DNA from: Terana coerulea
Lineage: Eukaryota; Basidiomycota; Agaricomycetes; Polyporales; Phanerochaetaceae
Direction of reading: 5' to 3'
Length of the DNA stretch: 64,000 nucleotides
Assembly (NCBI GenBank): GCA_024811115.1
Contig: JAKOGH010000333.1
Coordinates: forward strand, 62,001-126,000
The position numbers and the translations under genes are program-made. Shown here in pieces: positions 45,573 through 57,300 of this stretch. Within the stretch, counting starts at the first letter, position 1, and the number at the start of each line of letters is the position of its first letter. The notes under the pieces are model-generated. The model was not told the DNA's origin. It was given only the letters and a program-made list of their open reading frames with translations, and searched no databases.

Positions 45573-47342
45573 TCAGCCCAAGGCGTGTGCAGCCTTCTCT
45601 CCGGATCCAATATAAATAACGGAGTCGAAGGACTTCGTCTCAAAGTCCAATGTTAGTGGTCCGTAGCAGGATGACAGCGTGGAGTCTGTCTGACTGGACA
45701 GCTGGCTGAACTCGTCGAGCGTTTCGTAACGCTCGATAGCAAGCGGGGCACCAATATTACCGATGACGCTGCTCGGGAAGCGAACGTAGGACGGTCGTTC
45801 CCGACCAGAGTTTTCACCGTCTTCACTTCGCAGATAGGCGCTGCGCAGGTTGAGCATGAAGCGGGATATGAAAATGGAGGTGAGCCTGTGCGGCGGGCTA
45901 TTCAGTCCTTGACGGTGTCCATTAGAGATGACGACTTACACGTCTGTGAGCGTAGGTATCGCTCCGAGGACCTGTGAGCATACGGATAAACCGTCAGTAA
46001 ACCGTCATTACATGGGTCGGGCAGTGCGATGAATTGGCATACCTCAAACTTGATCTCCACGAGATTGACAACGTTGAGCACAAGCAGCGCACTATCAAGG
46101 AGTTGTATACTTGTGAGACCTATCCGAAGCATCATAGGAGCGAGCTTACAAAAAGAACATGGTCCCTAGACGGCATCAGCACGAGTGCTCGTCCCAAAGA
46201 AAAGAAGCGTACCGTCGCGTAGAAGCAGTGAGCTCAGCGGAACCTTCGCATTCATCTCGGAGAATAGCTTGCTGCTGGACATGGTTCTGATCCACGTCAA
46301 GGCCAGCACAAATGCGTCGAAGCAGATTGCGAAGGCCTTGGTAAACATGTTGACTATGACTCGTCCTCAGTACGCGCCAAGGATGTAGGTGTCCAAACAT
46401 AACGTACGCCTAGCGGCTATGACGTGAGCTCTCGGTGCGGTGAAGGAACATTGCACTTACGTGTTCATGGATGTGGGCTCCAAGTTGTTCACAACAGCAC
46501 ACCCTACGTTGAACGGTGACAATGCGGGGTATATTTGTGTATAATAGAACTACACGGCGGTTAGCTAGCATCCAGAACTGAGCGAGAGACGGCGTACGAT
46601 GTTGATACAAGGTAGCACGATAGCAAGCCCAAGGACCACGGAAAATATTTTCACGTCTTTGCTCCAGATTGCATACATGCGTAAGGAGGTGATGACTAAT
46701 GGCCGGCACTGAGGTTAAAGCGCGGAAGGCGTATTGCAATGGCGACGGTACTCACGAGCAAAAACCACCTGAAGAATCAGACTAAGTGCTTCGTCGAACC
46801 TCCCGATGCCGTAGCAGCTACAAGAAAAATATAGATCGACTTTACAAGCTGGTAGAAGATGAGACGCACATCTAAATACAGAGATTGTTTGCAAATAACG
46901 CCATGGTATGAAGCGAGGGTACATACATCGTCGGCCGAGTCCGCTGACAATGACGTCTGCGTCCACGAAACTAGCTGAGCAACCTGGATGGTTCGGTGGA
47001 TAAGGGAGATGTATCGATTGATGAGGAACAGCACGCTGGGACCCGTGAGTTTTCTCTTCCATATGCACCTCATTTCTTGCGGGATTGTAAGGAGGTGGTC
47101 GTAATAGAGGAGTGCTGCTAGGAGGTTAGCCATTGGCGCATAGTTTAACATCAAACTCACTAGTCGCAGCAACGGTGCAGAGATTGTCTATGCGTCTGAA
47201 GGACGAAGTTAGTCATGGTAAGCGAGCAGCAGGGAGAAGGGCTGACAGACATTTCGTTGAATTTGAATGCAACGAGGGCAAGAGAGGTTTCCCCATTGTC
47301 TATCGCTTGGGATAGAGAGTCATAGGACGGACTGTCTGCCAT
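45573..47342 (-). CDS. DUF6533-type multi-TM membrane protein
   Basis: The start at 47342 gives an acidic N-terminus. Exons 47342-47251, 47195-47161 and from 47117 encode NLCTVAATTALLYYDHLLTIPQEMRCIW, the DUF6533 signature, with RKLTGPSVLFLINRYISL after it. Later exons encode further hydrophobic segments: VITSLRMYAIWSKD, IFSVVLGLAIVLPCINI, KAFAICFDAFVLALTW, LLLRDG and LLDSALLVLNVVNLVEI. The last exon (from about 45865) encodes LTSIFISRFMLNLRSAYL and a cytosolic Ser/Thr tail ending AHALG. The layout is seven-TM-like. Two joins (near 46950 and 46370) could not be fixed and one may hide a frameshift. The family is abundant in Agaricomycetes and its function is unknown. Confidence 0.82.
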
Positions 47343-48858
47343 TTTCGATGTTAAACCAAAGGAGTGGCTGTAAAATGAGTGGCTAGATGCAGGCGAAAAA
47401 CAGACTATAGGAAAGGGAATGGGAAGCTCTCGTCAGATATCCATGCGCTGGCTCAAATATGTTCTTACGCAATCTCATCTCGTCACATCTTTTGTCAACA
47501 AACGTTCAGGGCGCCAGTATCAGGAAGAACATGGAAGAGAAGGGATGTCTCCCGGCGGCAAGAGGCCCGAAGAGCACTTCGATACGACCATGTTGCACGG
47601 GGAAGATAGTATGCTTCATCGCAAGCAGAACACGTAGCATATCTGTGCGCAGTCCCTAATTAATCAATGCAACTCAGGGCGGACAGTTCGTGACTGCACA
47701 CATCACGCACCGTTGGATCGCATCGACGCTCCATCTCTATACCTCGTTAGATGGAACACTATTGAAGTTTAAACATCAGAGATTAGAAGAACACTTACAA
47801 CGTGTAGATATACCAATATCAGCCCACATCTTGAGCACCTGTTTACTGGTCGTAGCGGCCTACTTGTACGCAGAGGACGTGAGGACGTGATCTAGCTATC
47901 AGATTCCGATGCATGCACTTACGATCCCAATGGCCGCGATGCGTAGTCATCAGAAACGCGCCACTGAATCCAGGGTATGCTTTGCACGTGACGATGCCTG
48001 GGCAGGACAGCCGCCAAGGCGTGAGCTTGTAACTCCTGGGTGCCAGGACGTCGTCATGTTGGTATCTTGCGGTGGTGCAGAGCAAGTCACAGAGCAAGAC
48101 AATTAGAGACCATTTCCGCATCTCTCATCATCCTGTAATTTATGTGCGCTGGCCTATGATATGCCTCAGCGCAAACAGTATTGATTCTGCGGATGCAAAC
48201 TTACGTGGCGGTTCAGATTCCATCCTGCGAGCAGCTTGGTTGCCAGTTGGGAAAGAAAGGCTTTCTGTCAGCCCCCGTACTGTAAAGAGAATCTGATCGC
48301 GGAGAAAGGGAATTGGCACCAAAGATTTGCGCACGGTGAAGGCAAGGAATAGAGACAGAGCTTGGGCACAGCGCGCGTATTTTCCGCGACGGGCGCTAGT
48401 TGGATGCCGATGATGCGCCCTTCACCAAATTGGGAAGAATGCGCCTTCGGGAGCTAATGTGTGGGCTATGAACTTGATCCCCACATAATATTATGGTGTC
48501 GCTGTCGCATATAATGCGACACTTTTTCTGTAAGACATACGTATGCATAAAAAAGCGATATATCGATACACACTAGCAGGATTAACGTATAGGTGCCAGT
48601 CCGAGCCGCAACGGGCTTCAAGTACCACCAGGATAGTCGCACTGCGTCCTGAATGTGGATGCAATGGATGTCTTCTGGCAGAGGTGAGCTTGCAAGTCTA
48701 GGAAGTATACCAGAGGGCGAATCCGACGGCAAAGCGCAGCTATGTAAGACGTGCGCCGATTGAGCTCTCGCTTACCTGTGATGAGAGTAAGTAAGGATAC
48801 TCATACTACGACAAGGCAACGCTCTCACCATAGTCACTCTCGCCAGCGTTCTGAGCAA
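47343..48858. other. Intergenic 1.5 kb, no supported gene
   Basis: Short frames only, such as 47843-48121 and 48466-48732 on the minus strand, with no family features. Confidence 0.45.
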
Positions 48859-50716
48859 CTACTCCTCTAAGTCCTCCTCCGGCTCCTCCTCCTCTGACCC
48901 ATTAGACCCGCTGGACTCCTCGATGCTCTCGAGCTCCTCCTTCACGACTCTTGAGATGATCCCCATCAGCGCGCTGACCTCGCGAACGGCACTGAGATCA
49001 TCGGCCCGAAGCTGAACCTGAGGAAAGGCGAACACCAGAAAGGCCGCAATTATTCCTGAGTTTTGCACTGTCGAGAGCCCGATATCCAACATTCGTAATA
49101 TGGATGTGGACTCGCCGTACGCGGGGCGATGATCGAGGCACGCTGATATGTTATGGCTGCGTACCGCGATACCCAGCTTCCAAAGGTGTCCGCATGAATG
49201 GGAAAACGGAAGCAGGTCCTCCCAGGCAACGCCGCGCTGAAACCCGGGATAGCTTTGGCCAAGCTCAAGCACCCTGATTCGCGGCCATGCGGAGGCCAAC
49301 TCTTGCACGTCCTCCGAATCGAGCCAAATAGGGACGCCGGGCAGGGAGAGGTGTGACAGGCTCGACCAGCGGTGCAGAGGCCGGAGCACCTTTACATTAA
49401 TGGTGCACTCTTCCGCCATGTGCGCATCTGGTCTCGGAAGTGTTCTGAGGGTAAAGCGCTGAATGGCGGGGAGGTGGGAGAGGGATGAGAAGAGACGTAG
49501 AAGGTACGCCGTGCTGGGTTGCAGTCGATTACGTCCGTCTTCGCTGAAGAGTTCGGCAACTAAATCCAGGCTTCGGAGCTTCGGCGCAGACATCAAGTCG
49601 AAGAAGGTAGCGGCGAAGTTGACATCCTCAATCTGAGTCTCTATGCTCAGTCGAGAAAGCATCAGCAAAACGTGTCCTAGTTCCTCTTATGCTGGATGTG
49701 AATGATAATGGTTTACTCACCGAAGCTTTGCTGCAAGAGTCGGATGCAAGAGGGGTCGCCTGAGAGCGCTCAAAACGACTACTGAGACTGGCGGTAGGCG
49801 CTGAGATGGCTTCGTACCTGTCAGTACCGCTCAGCGCCAATGCAACTTTGCTGATGAGGGCCCTGAAGTTGTAGGTCGATTCCTCCGAGGTCGCCGAAGG
49901 TGTGAGGCGGTAGTCGGCGTCGTATAACTCGCACGAGAGGTCCGTCAGGGCTGACAGCGTGGACAGATAGCGCAATGTCTCGGGAAGTAGTCGAGTGATC
50001 TTCAACTTTGTGAGGAGAGGAAGGCAATGTATTCCCCGGGATATGGCAGCAAGTGGCGCTGCATCTTGTCCGAGGTCGTAATTGTCGTCGAATATAAGGC
50101 TTGTTAAAGAGGCCGTGCAGCACTTAAGACTGTTAGCAAGAGCCACTGCGTGATATGGGTCCCATATTTCGAGCTTCACGGATTGCAGCGGCGCCCGGAT
50201 GAACATGGGCAAATTTTCATTGATGTGTTCGTCCTTGCAGTCAAATATGCGAAGGTTGGGTAGGAGATGCTCTCCGGGAAATATTTCATCAAGGCTTTGT
50301 AGTCCACGCGAGGTCGAGGTTCGTCATAGTAGTCGTCTTCCCAATCTGAGTCGTGTGCCATCCGTCGATTGATAGTCAACACTCGTACACGTCGGGCGTG
50401 GCGATTGAAAAGCGCCCAGTCCTCCGGGGACGGTGTTTTTACGAGAGTCTGAATATGACATAATAAGCATATGCATTTAAGACGCGTCAATGAAGGGTAC
50501 TGTACTCACCCATGTACCTCGAATATTGTCCCACGTCTCGGCAGGCAGAAGGTCAAGCAAGGGCTGAATGCTGCCATCCAAATGGAACCAAAGCGCATTC
50601 AAGGCTGGTTCAAGGAAGTCGCGACAGGTAAGTGCCATTTGGAGGACATGTTTTTCACCATCGAGCTGGTTGGCTATATATTGCAAAAGCTCCGAGATGC
50701 GCAGACAGCGATGCAT
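48859..50716 (-). CDS. F-box/leucine-rich protein (copy 4)
   Basis: Starts MHRCLRISELLQYIANQLDG with LTCRDFLEPALNALW. The first exon is 50716-50510, followed by a 61-nt intron (50449-50509). Leucine-rich repeats follow (SLTSLIFDDNYDLG, LPLLTKLKITRLLPETLRYL, HLPAIQRFTLRTLP, SLSHLSLPGVPIW) and the protein ends in an acidic run SNGSEEEEPEEDLEE. Predicted SCF substrate receptor, probably nuclear or cytosolic. Joining YFP to GEHLLPNLRIFDCKDE needs one extra base at GGGAAA (50276-50281), and the join near 49700 into VLLMLSRLSIETQ is uncertain. Otherwise complete. Closest by eye to broken copy 3. Confidence 0.75.
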
Positions 50717-51294
50717 GGCGGTCCGCTCAAACCACGAAGGGAAATCCGCTACTGCAAGGAAAGCTAAGTTCAAAAGTCAGGAGAAAACAATAAGAATACA
50801 TACGCAGACGATTGCAACGAGCCGAAGTCACAGTCCTCAGTCCAGACGGTGTGGTTGAGTACAGGCGGTGTGGTTGAGTACAGGCGGTCGAGGTCGAGAC
50901 GAAAACTGATGGCGCGGCAGTCCACGTGACACCCACGCGAGACCAACGCCACAAAGCTGATGCGAGCCCTCTGCGGAAACTTTGCCACGTCATTTTCACC
51001 CACGACGCGAGCTTTCAAGAATTTCGCTTTAATCCTGAGAAAATACCAGCCGAATGTCAAAAGGGCTATGCACAGCTCATAAGCGCTAAGCGACTACGGC
51101 TATATGATACCAGTGTATGAGCTCCCTGCGTGCAACCTGGATCTCAGGTGCGAACTAGACTGAAATGGTAAATGGTAAGTCGTCTATGGTACTTTGGCTG
51201 CCCACTTCCTCACCTGCCAAACGCGCGCGCCCCACGCGACAACAGCGGGAATCAGCCAAACCTTACGCTGATAATCCCCAAACGACTCGGCGGG
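50717..51294. other. Region between F-box copy 4 and element B
   Basis: Upstream side of the minus-strand F-box gene. A + strand frame from about 51165 (KRARPTRQQRESAKPY) runs up to the element border and may be the 5' exon of the gene at 52571. Confidence 0.4.
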
Positions 51295-51303
51295 GGCCAT
51301 CCC
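51295..51303 (+). repeat. Target-site duplication, left of element B
   Basis: GGCCATCCC immediately precedes TAGTCTC and recurs exactly after GAGACTA at 52484. Confidence 0.85.
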
Positions 51304-52483
51304 TAGTCTCGTTCACAGACGCACAGAGGAAGTTGCAGGAGGTAACAAACTGATACTATCAGTTTCCCCTTGCTTGACAAGGGTTCTGGGACCCCTTAAT
51401 TGAAGCCGGTTTTCGTGTAACAGGCGCCCAGATTACATAAGTCCTCACTTCGCTGCCATTGGCTGTCGCTCTCTCCCGGGCCGGCCTGCCTCACCACGCT
51501 AACCAAAGAGTCGAAGCAGGCGAAGCCCGCGAGGCGAGTTGGTGTCCATCCGTGCACTAATTTCACCCAGTTTGAACCAGTTCAAGTAGGCGTAACGAGT
51601 GAAGTTGCCTCTTCCACGGCCTGGGCCAACAAACCTGTATCTCTCCCAAGTCTGAAGTTTATATCAATATTGCCTCCCTCAGTCAGGCTTGCAGGGGGCG
51701 GCCCGAGTCACAACATCCAGATCCCATTCTGCCACTTATCTCACGTATCTCCTGTAATTTTACAAATCCCAAGCAGGGCTCTGCGGCCGCAGGCCGCATT
51801 CCTCTAGTGTTATCGGACTACAAAAGTCCGCCTGCAGAGCTTGCTCTGTAGCGTCCGCCGTCTGGTGACTTTCGCTTAGACGGGTGTAGATAAGAAACAC
51901 GTGACCGCTGGGTAAGAGAGTTTTGTGACGAGGCTTCAAGCCGCTACTAACAATAGGCTTACTCGGCGCCTACATAACAGCTGAAAAATGATGTCTCGCT
52001 GTGCGGCATACACATCCACGCTTGGTATAAAAATTGAGAAACATCTTGAAAATTCATTTTTGGTATCTATTTATATACGGAAATTATCTGTAGGACTCAT
52101 GTTGGGCATATCTCTCCCACTGTGCATAATGGGAAGACAGTCCCTCGTTGTGCAGGTCACTGGCACCCTTGCAATGACTTAATCATCATAATAATATTTA
52201 TGGATATAGTTTCCAGAGATTTAAATCAACCTAAGATGTAGAACGAATGACAAAACGTAGTGAAGAGGAGGAACAGCTCAAAATCTCGACCATGAAACCG
52301 AGGGCGCTAGCGCGTGTACAAACGCGTTACTTACTTCAATACACCAGATAAGCGCCACGTGAATCTCATCTACACCCGTCTAAGCCAAAGTCACCAGACT
52401 CTTGACGCACGTCTCTGCAAGTGCCAATTTGTAGCTGATAACAAATTACTTACTAGTGCGTCAAGAGTCTGGAACCGAGACTA
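51304..52483. mobile_element. Hairpin-ended transposable element B
   Basis: 1,180 nt from TAGTCTCGTTC to GAACCGAGACTA, bracketed by a perfect 9-bp repeat. The right end carries a 17-bp perfect stem, CCAGACTCTTGACGCAC (52394-52410) pairing with 52456-52472. The left end has CAGACG (51316-51321) facing CGTCTG (51859-51864), with about 530 nt of other sequence in the loop. Inside both hairpins lies GTCTGGTGACTTT with TTAGACGGGTGTAGAT and CACGTG, as in element A. No transposase frame seen. The 9-bp duplication resembles the 8-9 bp made by several DNA transposon superfamilies, but I cannot assign one. Confidence 0.82.
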
Positions 52484-52492
52484 GGCCATCCC
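52484..52492 (+). repeat. Target-site duplication, right of element B
   Basis: Second copy of GGCCATCCC, directly after GAGACTA. Confidence 0.85.
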
Positions 52493-52570
52493 CAGCTTCG
52501 ACCTTGACGACAACCATCACAACATGCAAGTAGGCCGGCTTTAAAGCGTAGAGGGCGAACAGCAGAACGA

Positions 52571-53848
52571 CGAACCCGGCAAATTTGGTTCTGGTCACGA
52601 CCGCACTTTACCTGCTGAGGTCGTCAAAGCCATCGTCTTTAGGGTCGTTGCCGCATACATCGACGACCTGATCGCAGGGCCGTTCTCTCTTCAGGGTCAC
52701 AGCAGCTCAAGTCGCCCGGAGGTCAGCCTACATCCATGTAACTTAATATATGAGAGTGCTGAGAACCTTTTACCAGGATCTCGGTTGGACGTCCCCGAAT
52801 GTTGTCCTGTCGCTCTTGGTCGTCTCGGTTCAATTTCGCCGACTCACTCTCGAATGCCTCTCAAAGTACCTTTTCATGCCGCTAGATAGAAGTGCCGTTC
52901 TATGGCGGTAAGTGAAGCTGCTATATGCTGCGCAACTACTACGTACTCACTCAACGGGAAATTTCAGGCTTGAAACCGAGCCCTGGGAACGCGTCCATTA
53001 CATCCAGCAGTATTACGCCTCTGGCCGACCCCGTGGACGGTGCAGCGAAGCGGAGCTTGCGCAGCTTATGAAGCGTTGCCCGCCACTTGCCGCATATATT
53101 ACCATGTCCGAAATTAACCGGGATATCGCGTTCTCCGCAGCCAACCCAGAGGCGTTGCTGCCACCGGGGGTATCTCAAGCGCGGGCTTCCAGGCGGTTGA
53201 ACTGCGAAGAGTTTATGGGGTATACGGTGGCACAATGCGATGACATCTTTCAAGACATTCTGCGGCCTCGTGGGACAGACCGACTCATGCGCGGTTGCCT
53301 TGGTAAGTGTCGTCACTGCTGGCTTGTGTCTGCGCTCTAAAATGGGTTGTACAGCGGACACCTACAGCGACGGGGGTCACATCTGAGTACTCAATGGGAA
53401 CAGATCGAACGCGCATTTGGCAACCCAGCCGCGCAAACAGATATCCTGAAGAACACCAGAGGAAAAGCTGGTTACAAGGCAAACATTAGCGTGACGTGGG
53501 TCTCTACTCCCTGCTGAAGCCCTCGCTTTGAAGGACGTTATCAACACATTCCTTCTTGGGCTGAAGAGCTTCCAACAAACTGAAGCGTGCGTGAAGGATG
53601 TATTGGAGCAGTACCCACCGATCCAGCCGATCGCCACCATGATCGGAGATCAGAACGTGAGTAGCGTCGTCAAAGCTCAGCACAATCAATTCTCACCGAC
53701 GGCTGCATAGCTTTGCGATCTGTGCACGCTTTTGACCAAGGTCGTCGACTGTGAAGGCGAGGGTAAGGTCTTCGACGAGTGCCGCTCGGTTGCCGGCGAA
53801 TTTCGAGCGTTATACATCGCACGTCTCGGGAAAGTCACCGCTGCCTAG
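52571..53848 (+). CDS. Uncharacterised Agaricomycete protein, 5' end unresolved
   Basis: Exons about 52571-52695, 52757-52907, 52968-53302, 53355-53470, 53520-53656, 53711-53848. The visible N-terminal block LPAEVVKAIVFRVVAAYIDDLI looks like a divergent F-box. It is followed by VLRTFYQDLGWTSPNV, LLVVSVQFRRLTLECLSKYL, then ETEPWERVHYIQQYYASGRP, a helical middle and a Cys-containing C-terminus (LCDLCTLLTKVV..FDECRSVAGEFRALY) ending KVTAA. One base must be added at a G5 run (53372-53376) to join ADTYSDGG to SHLSTQWEQIERAFG. No ATG precedes the first block in frame, and element B ends only 90 nt upstream. An open stretch beyond the element (51190-51300) continues in frame across its empty site for about 20 codons, so the element may have landed in this gene. 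Function unknown. Confidence 0.6.
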
Positions 53849-54301
53849 CGGTAGGTGTCAGTTCGCTCGGAGTTCACCTCGCACTTCGTTACTCCGTCTA
53901 TGCGGCTCCCAACGTTCTTGGTCCGCTCTGTAAATCGCATCCGCTGAAGATAGTATCACCTATGAAAATTAAGCGCGACAGGATACACCTTTGCGTTCAC
54001 GATTCAACTTGCCTGATAGCGTGCACTCCTGGCTAGTAACCACACAGTGACACAAGGTACGTGGCTACGAAGATCAAGTCGCGTTCCACTCTGACATTAG
54101 ACAGCTGAAACAATACGTGAGGTAGCCAAAGTATCCTGGAAGACCTCGTTGCGCTGCGCTCGCACTCGATGTTGCGGATGTGCTCAGACGGGATGACTTG
54201 TGCAGAGAGCCGCGGACGTCGCCGCAATAAAACACGACGTCGTCTGATTCGCGCGTTGAGATACAGGGCCTCTAGATTGCGGTAAGTACGATTCCATGCT
54301 T
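53849..54301. other. Convergent intergenic spacer
   Basis: No gene seen. Confidence 0.45.
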
Positions 54302-57300
54302 CTACTCCTCAGTCTCGACCTCTGCACCGACACTCTCACCGCCAACCAGCCGCAGCATATTTCCCATCATCTCTTTCAGTAGCCCGAGCTGCTCCTCAAG
54401 TCGCTGGGATCGTGCATCCTGTCGCATGGCGTGGTCTTCGAGTCTTTGGGATCGCTCATCTTTCTGCTTAGCCTGTGCTTCGAGTCGTTGGAGTTGTTCG
54501 TCTTGGCGCTTGGCGAGATCTTCGAGCTGGTGCATTCTATCCTCTATTGACGGCGAAACCGCTGGTGCAAGCTTCTCGATGGAGGGATCTGGTATGACAT
54601 CCGGTCGGATAAGGACCATGACGTGCTCCCATTCGTGGGACGCCCACGGCTCGTCTTCTTGCCATTTGGGATGGGGCTTGTCCTGCCAGCCCGTGTACAG
54701 CCATACACGGTCCTCGTCATCTTGCAAGTTGCACTTCTCGCAAACGTAGACAGCTTCTACAATACATTGATGGTGTCAAGGACAAATATTGCAAAATGTT
54801 CGCAGATCGCTACTGACCGTCACAAGTCATACAGCGCCAGTAAGGAGGGTCGATCGAATCTCTGCAGCGAGCACACTTGGGTCGAAGCTCTGGTTCGCCT
54901 CCAATGGACTGTGAGCGATCAGGCAATATGAATGTGCATACAAAAATACTCACCGTTTTCATTGCAGCCATCCGGCGAGCCCGAGTCAGCAACAGAGTGG
55001 ATCTCTTGCTTCCACTCGGGTAGCTGGTCGATTGCACTTGACGCCAACCGACACACGCCATACTCGTCAGGCATGCAGCGGCGGATTTGAATAAGGGCAT
55101 GCGAAGGCTCGTGCCGTCCGTCCTCGTCGAAGTCCTCCCTGTAGCAGGTAATGCATAGATCATATCCGCGCCTTACATCCAATGCATCAGGACATTCCAA
55201 GCACGTCAGCCTCGTCCGTCTCATGCCACGGTGACCACAATGATCACAGTATACACTGTAAAGAACATGAGCAGCATGGTCAAATGCGGACAGAAACAGC
55301 ATAATGCACTTATGTACGATTTCCCGACGTCGCAAGGAATACGCCAAGGACCGGAAGAACTGGAGATCGAACGTGCTGAAGGACTGCTCGTAATCCGCCA
55401 TCTCCTCGAGTTCGTCATCACTAAGACGTGGGAGGGAGTCGTGGTAGGATTTGTTCCAGAACTTGGCATCGGTGTATCTCAGGTACAACTTGACATATTT
55501 TTTCTTTGATTGCGCCGAGCTTCAAAAAAATTCCCAAGGAGTCGGATCTGTGTAGAGACGCCGTGCCTCGCGAACAGTCGTGGACAGCAACTTCCAGAGG
55601 GTCAGTGCTTTGTTGGCTTGGGAGCCAGATTGAGGGGGCCGACATTTGGATAGCGGAGTTGATAGGAAGCGGATTTGGAAGGGACAGCATTTTTCCTCGT
55701 CTTGAAGGGGTGCCAGCTTGGCGTGGGCCAGCTCGCTAGAATCTAGAGCATCCCTTTCGTGTGTGCAGTCTCCAGTGATTGTACTAGTATGAAACTCGTC
55801 GTCCACGACCAGAGTCCCGTCAAGGAACATAGTGATGCTGTTGTCGCCGTCAGAAGTCCTCGTCAGGTGGATGAGAATTCTGTCTTCGTTGCGCTGCACT
55901 ATGAGGCTGGAATTGCCGTGTTTGGTCCATGCTCGGCCTTCCACCGTCTCTCCAGGAACAGGCAGCAAGAACTCCATATGCTCAAGCGCATATTTCGTGT
56001 CCGACGGAGTCGTCGGATTGTATCCCGCCGTAAGTGCCACGCCATGCTTGGTAGCAAGGGCCAAACACCGTCTCCAGACAACCGTCGACGGGACCTATGG
56101 ACGATGGAAGTCGATGGGTACTGGTCCATTTATCCAGTTCAAGGTCATCCGGCTCCTGCGTGAAACGGAGAAGTTTTTCATAACCCGGGTCGCTAAAACC
56201 TAGCTCCATGGAATCCTTTGGTAATGCAATGTCCGGATAGACGTCGTGATACGTATAGAGGCGTAGTGTGTCGAAGTAACCCCCACGCCTGAGTTAGAGC
56301 CTGGATTCTGCTCGTAGTCACAGTACTAACAAAGCTTAGTTAGTGATATGCGACTTGCCGCTCAGTCATACTAAGCGCACCAAGCCGCAAGCAAACGTCT
56401 CAAGTGTTTCTTTCACTGAGAGATTCTGAAGTTCCGAAACAGCTGCGCGGAAAATGAGCTAGATGCAGGTGCAGTGAAGGTAAAAACAAAACACCCACTT
56501 TTGATTGCTTCCACTCGATCATCAACCGTCTGCATAATCTGGCGGTGAGATGTAAGCATGTCGGACAGCTCATCTTCATGCAGTGCAATCCTGCAGGCGG
56601 TTTCCAGAATACGAAGATATCGATCGGCCATTATTGATAGGAGGGGAAGAAGACGCTACCATTTAGTCAGGAAGTGTCACAGTCCAGCGTAAGTATAGCC
56701 ATACCTTCTCCAAACGATCAGAACCCAACAGCACTGCGATTGCACTAGGACCATCCATGTAATATCTGATGCTCTCCAGTATTGTAGTGATTTCTTTCTC
56801 CTCCTTGACCACGTAATCCTCGAATTTGTCAAAGATCCAGATGTCTTCGTACTTGAGGTCGCCACTAATTGTATGGGCGGCTGCGAGTAGACCATGGATT
56901 GGCGAGAAAGCGCTGGTGTACTTCTCGAGGAACGTCTGGACGAATATCCGATTGCAGGGCAAAACAGACGGAATAAGCTGAAGCATCGATTGCTGTGTGC
57001 TTCGAATGCGGTGATAGTAATGCTGTGTTATCAGCTGCCAGCCTGCATGACAGACGTTAGTCCACACGATACAGCAACTGCGTTAGACAATGATAAAATA
57101 CCGATGGTCCAATACGTCATCCAATGCGGGAGACTATAGACTCTGGGCTTCAGCATACGGAACCGCCGGAATTTGAGGAATGACGAACCTCCATTCCCTC
57201 GGCCTCGCTCCCGTGAAGATATTCACTTCTGTCACAGTAACCCATGACGAGGAATCCAAATCAAGGGCTTCAAGGAGCGATTGGGCACGTAACATGCTGA

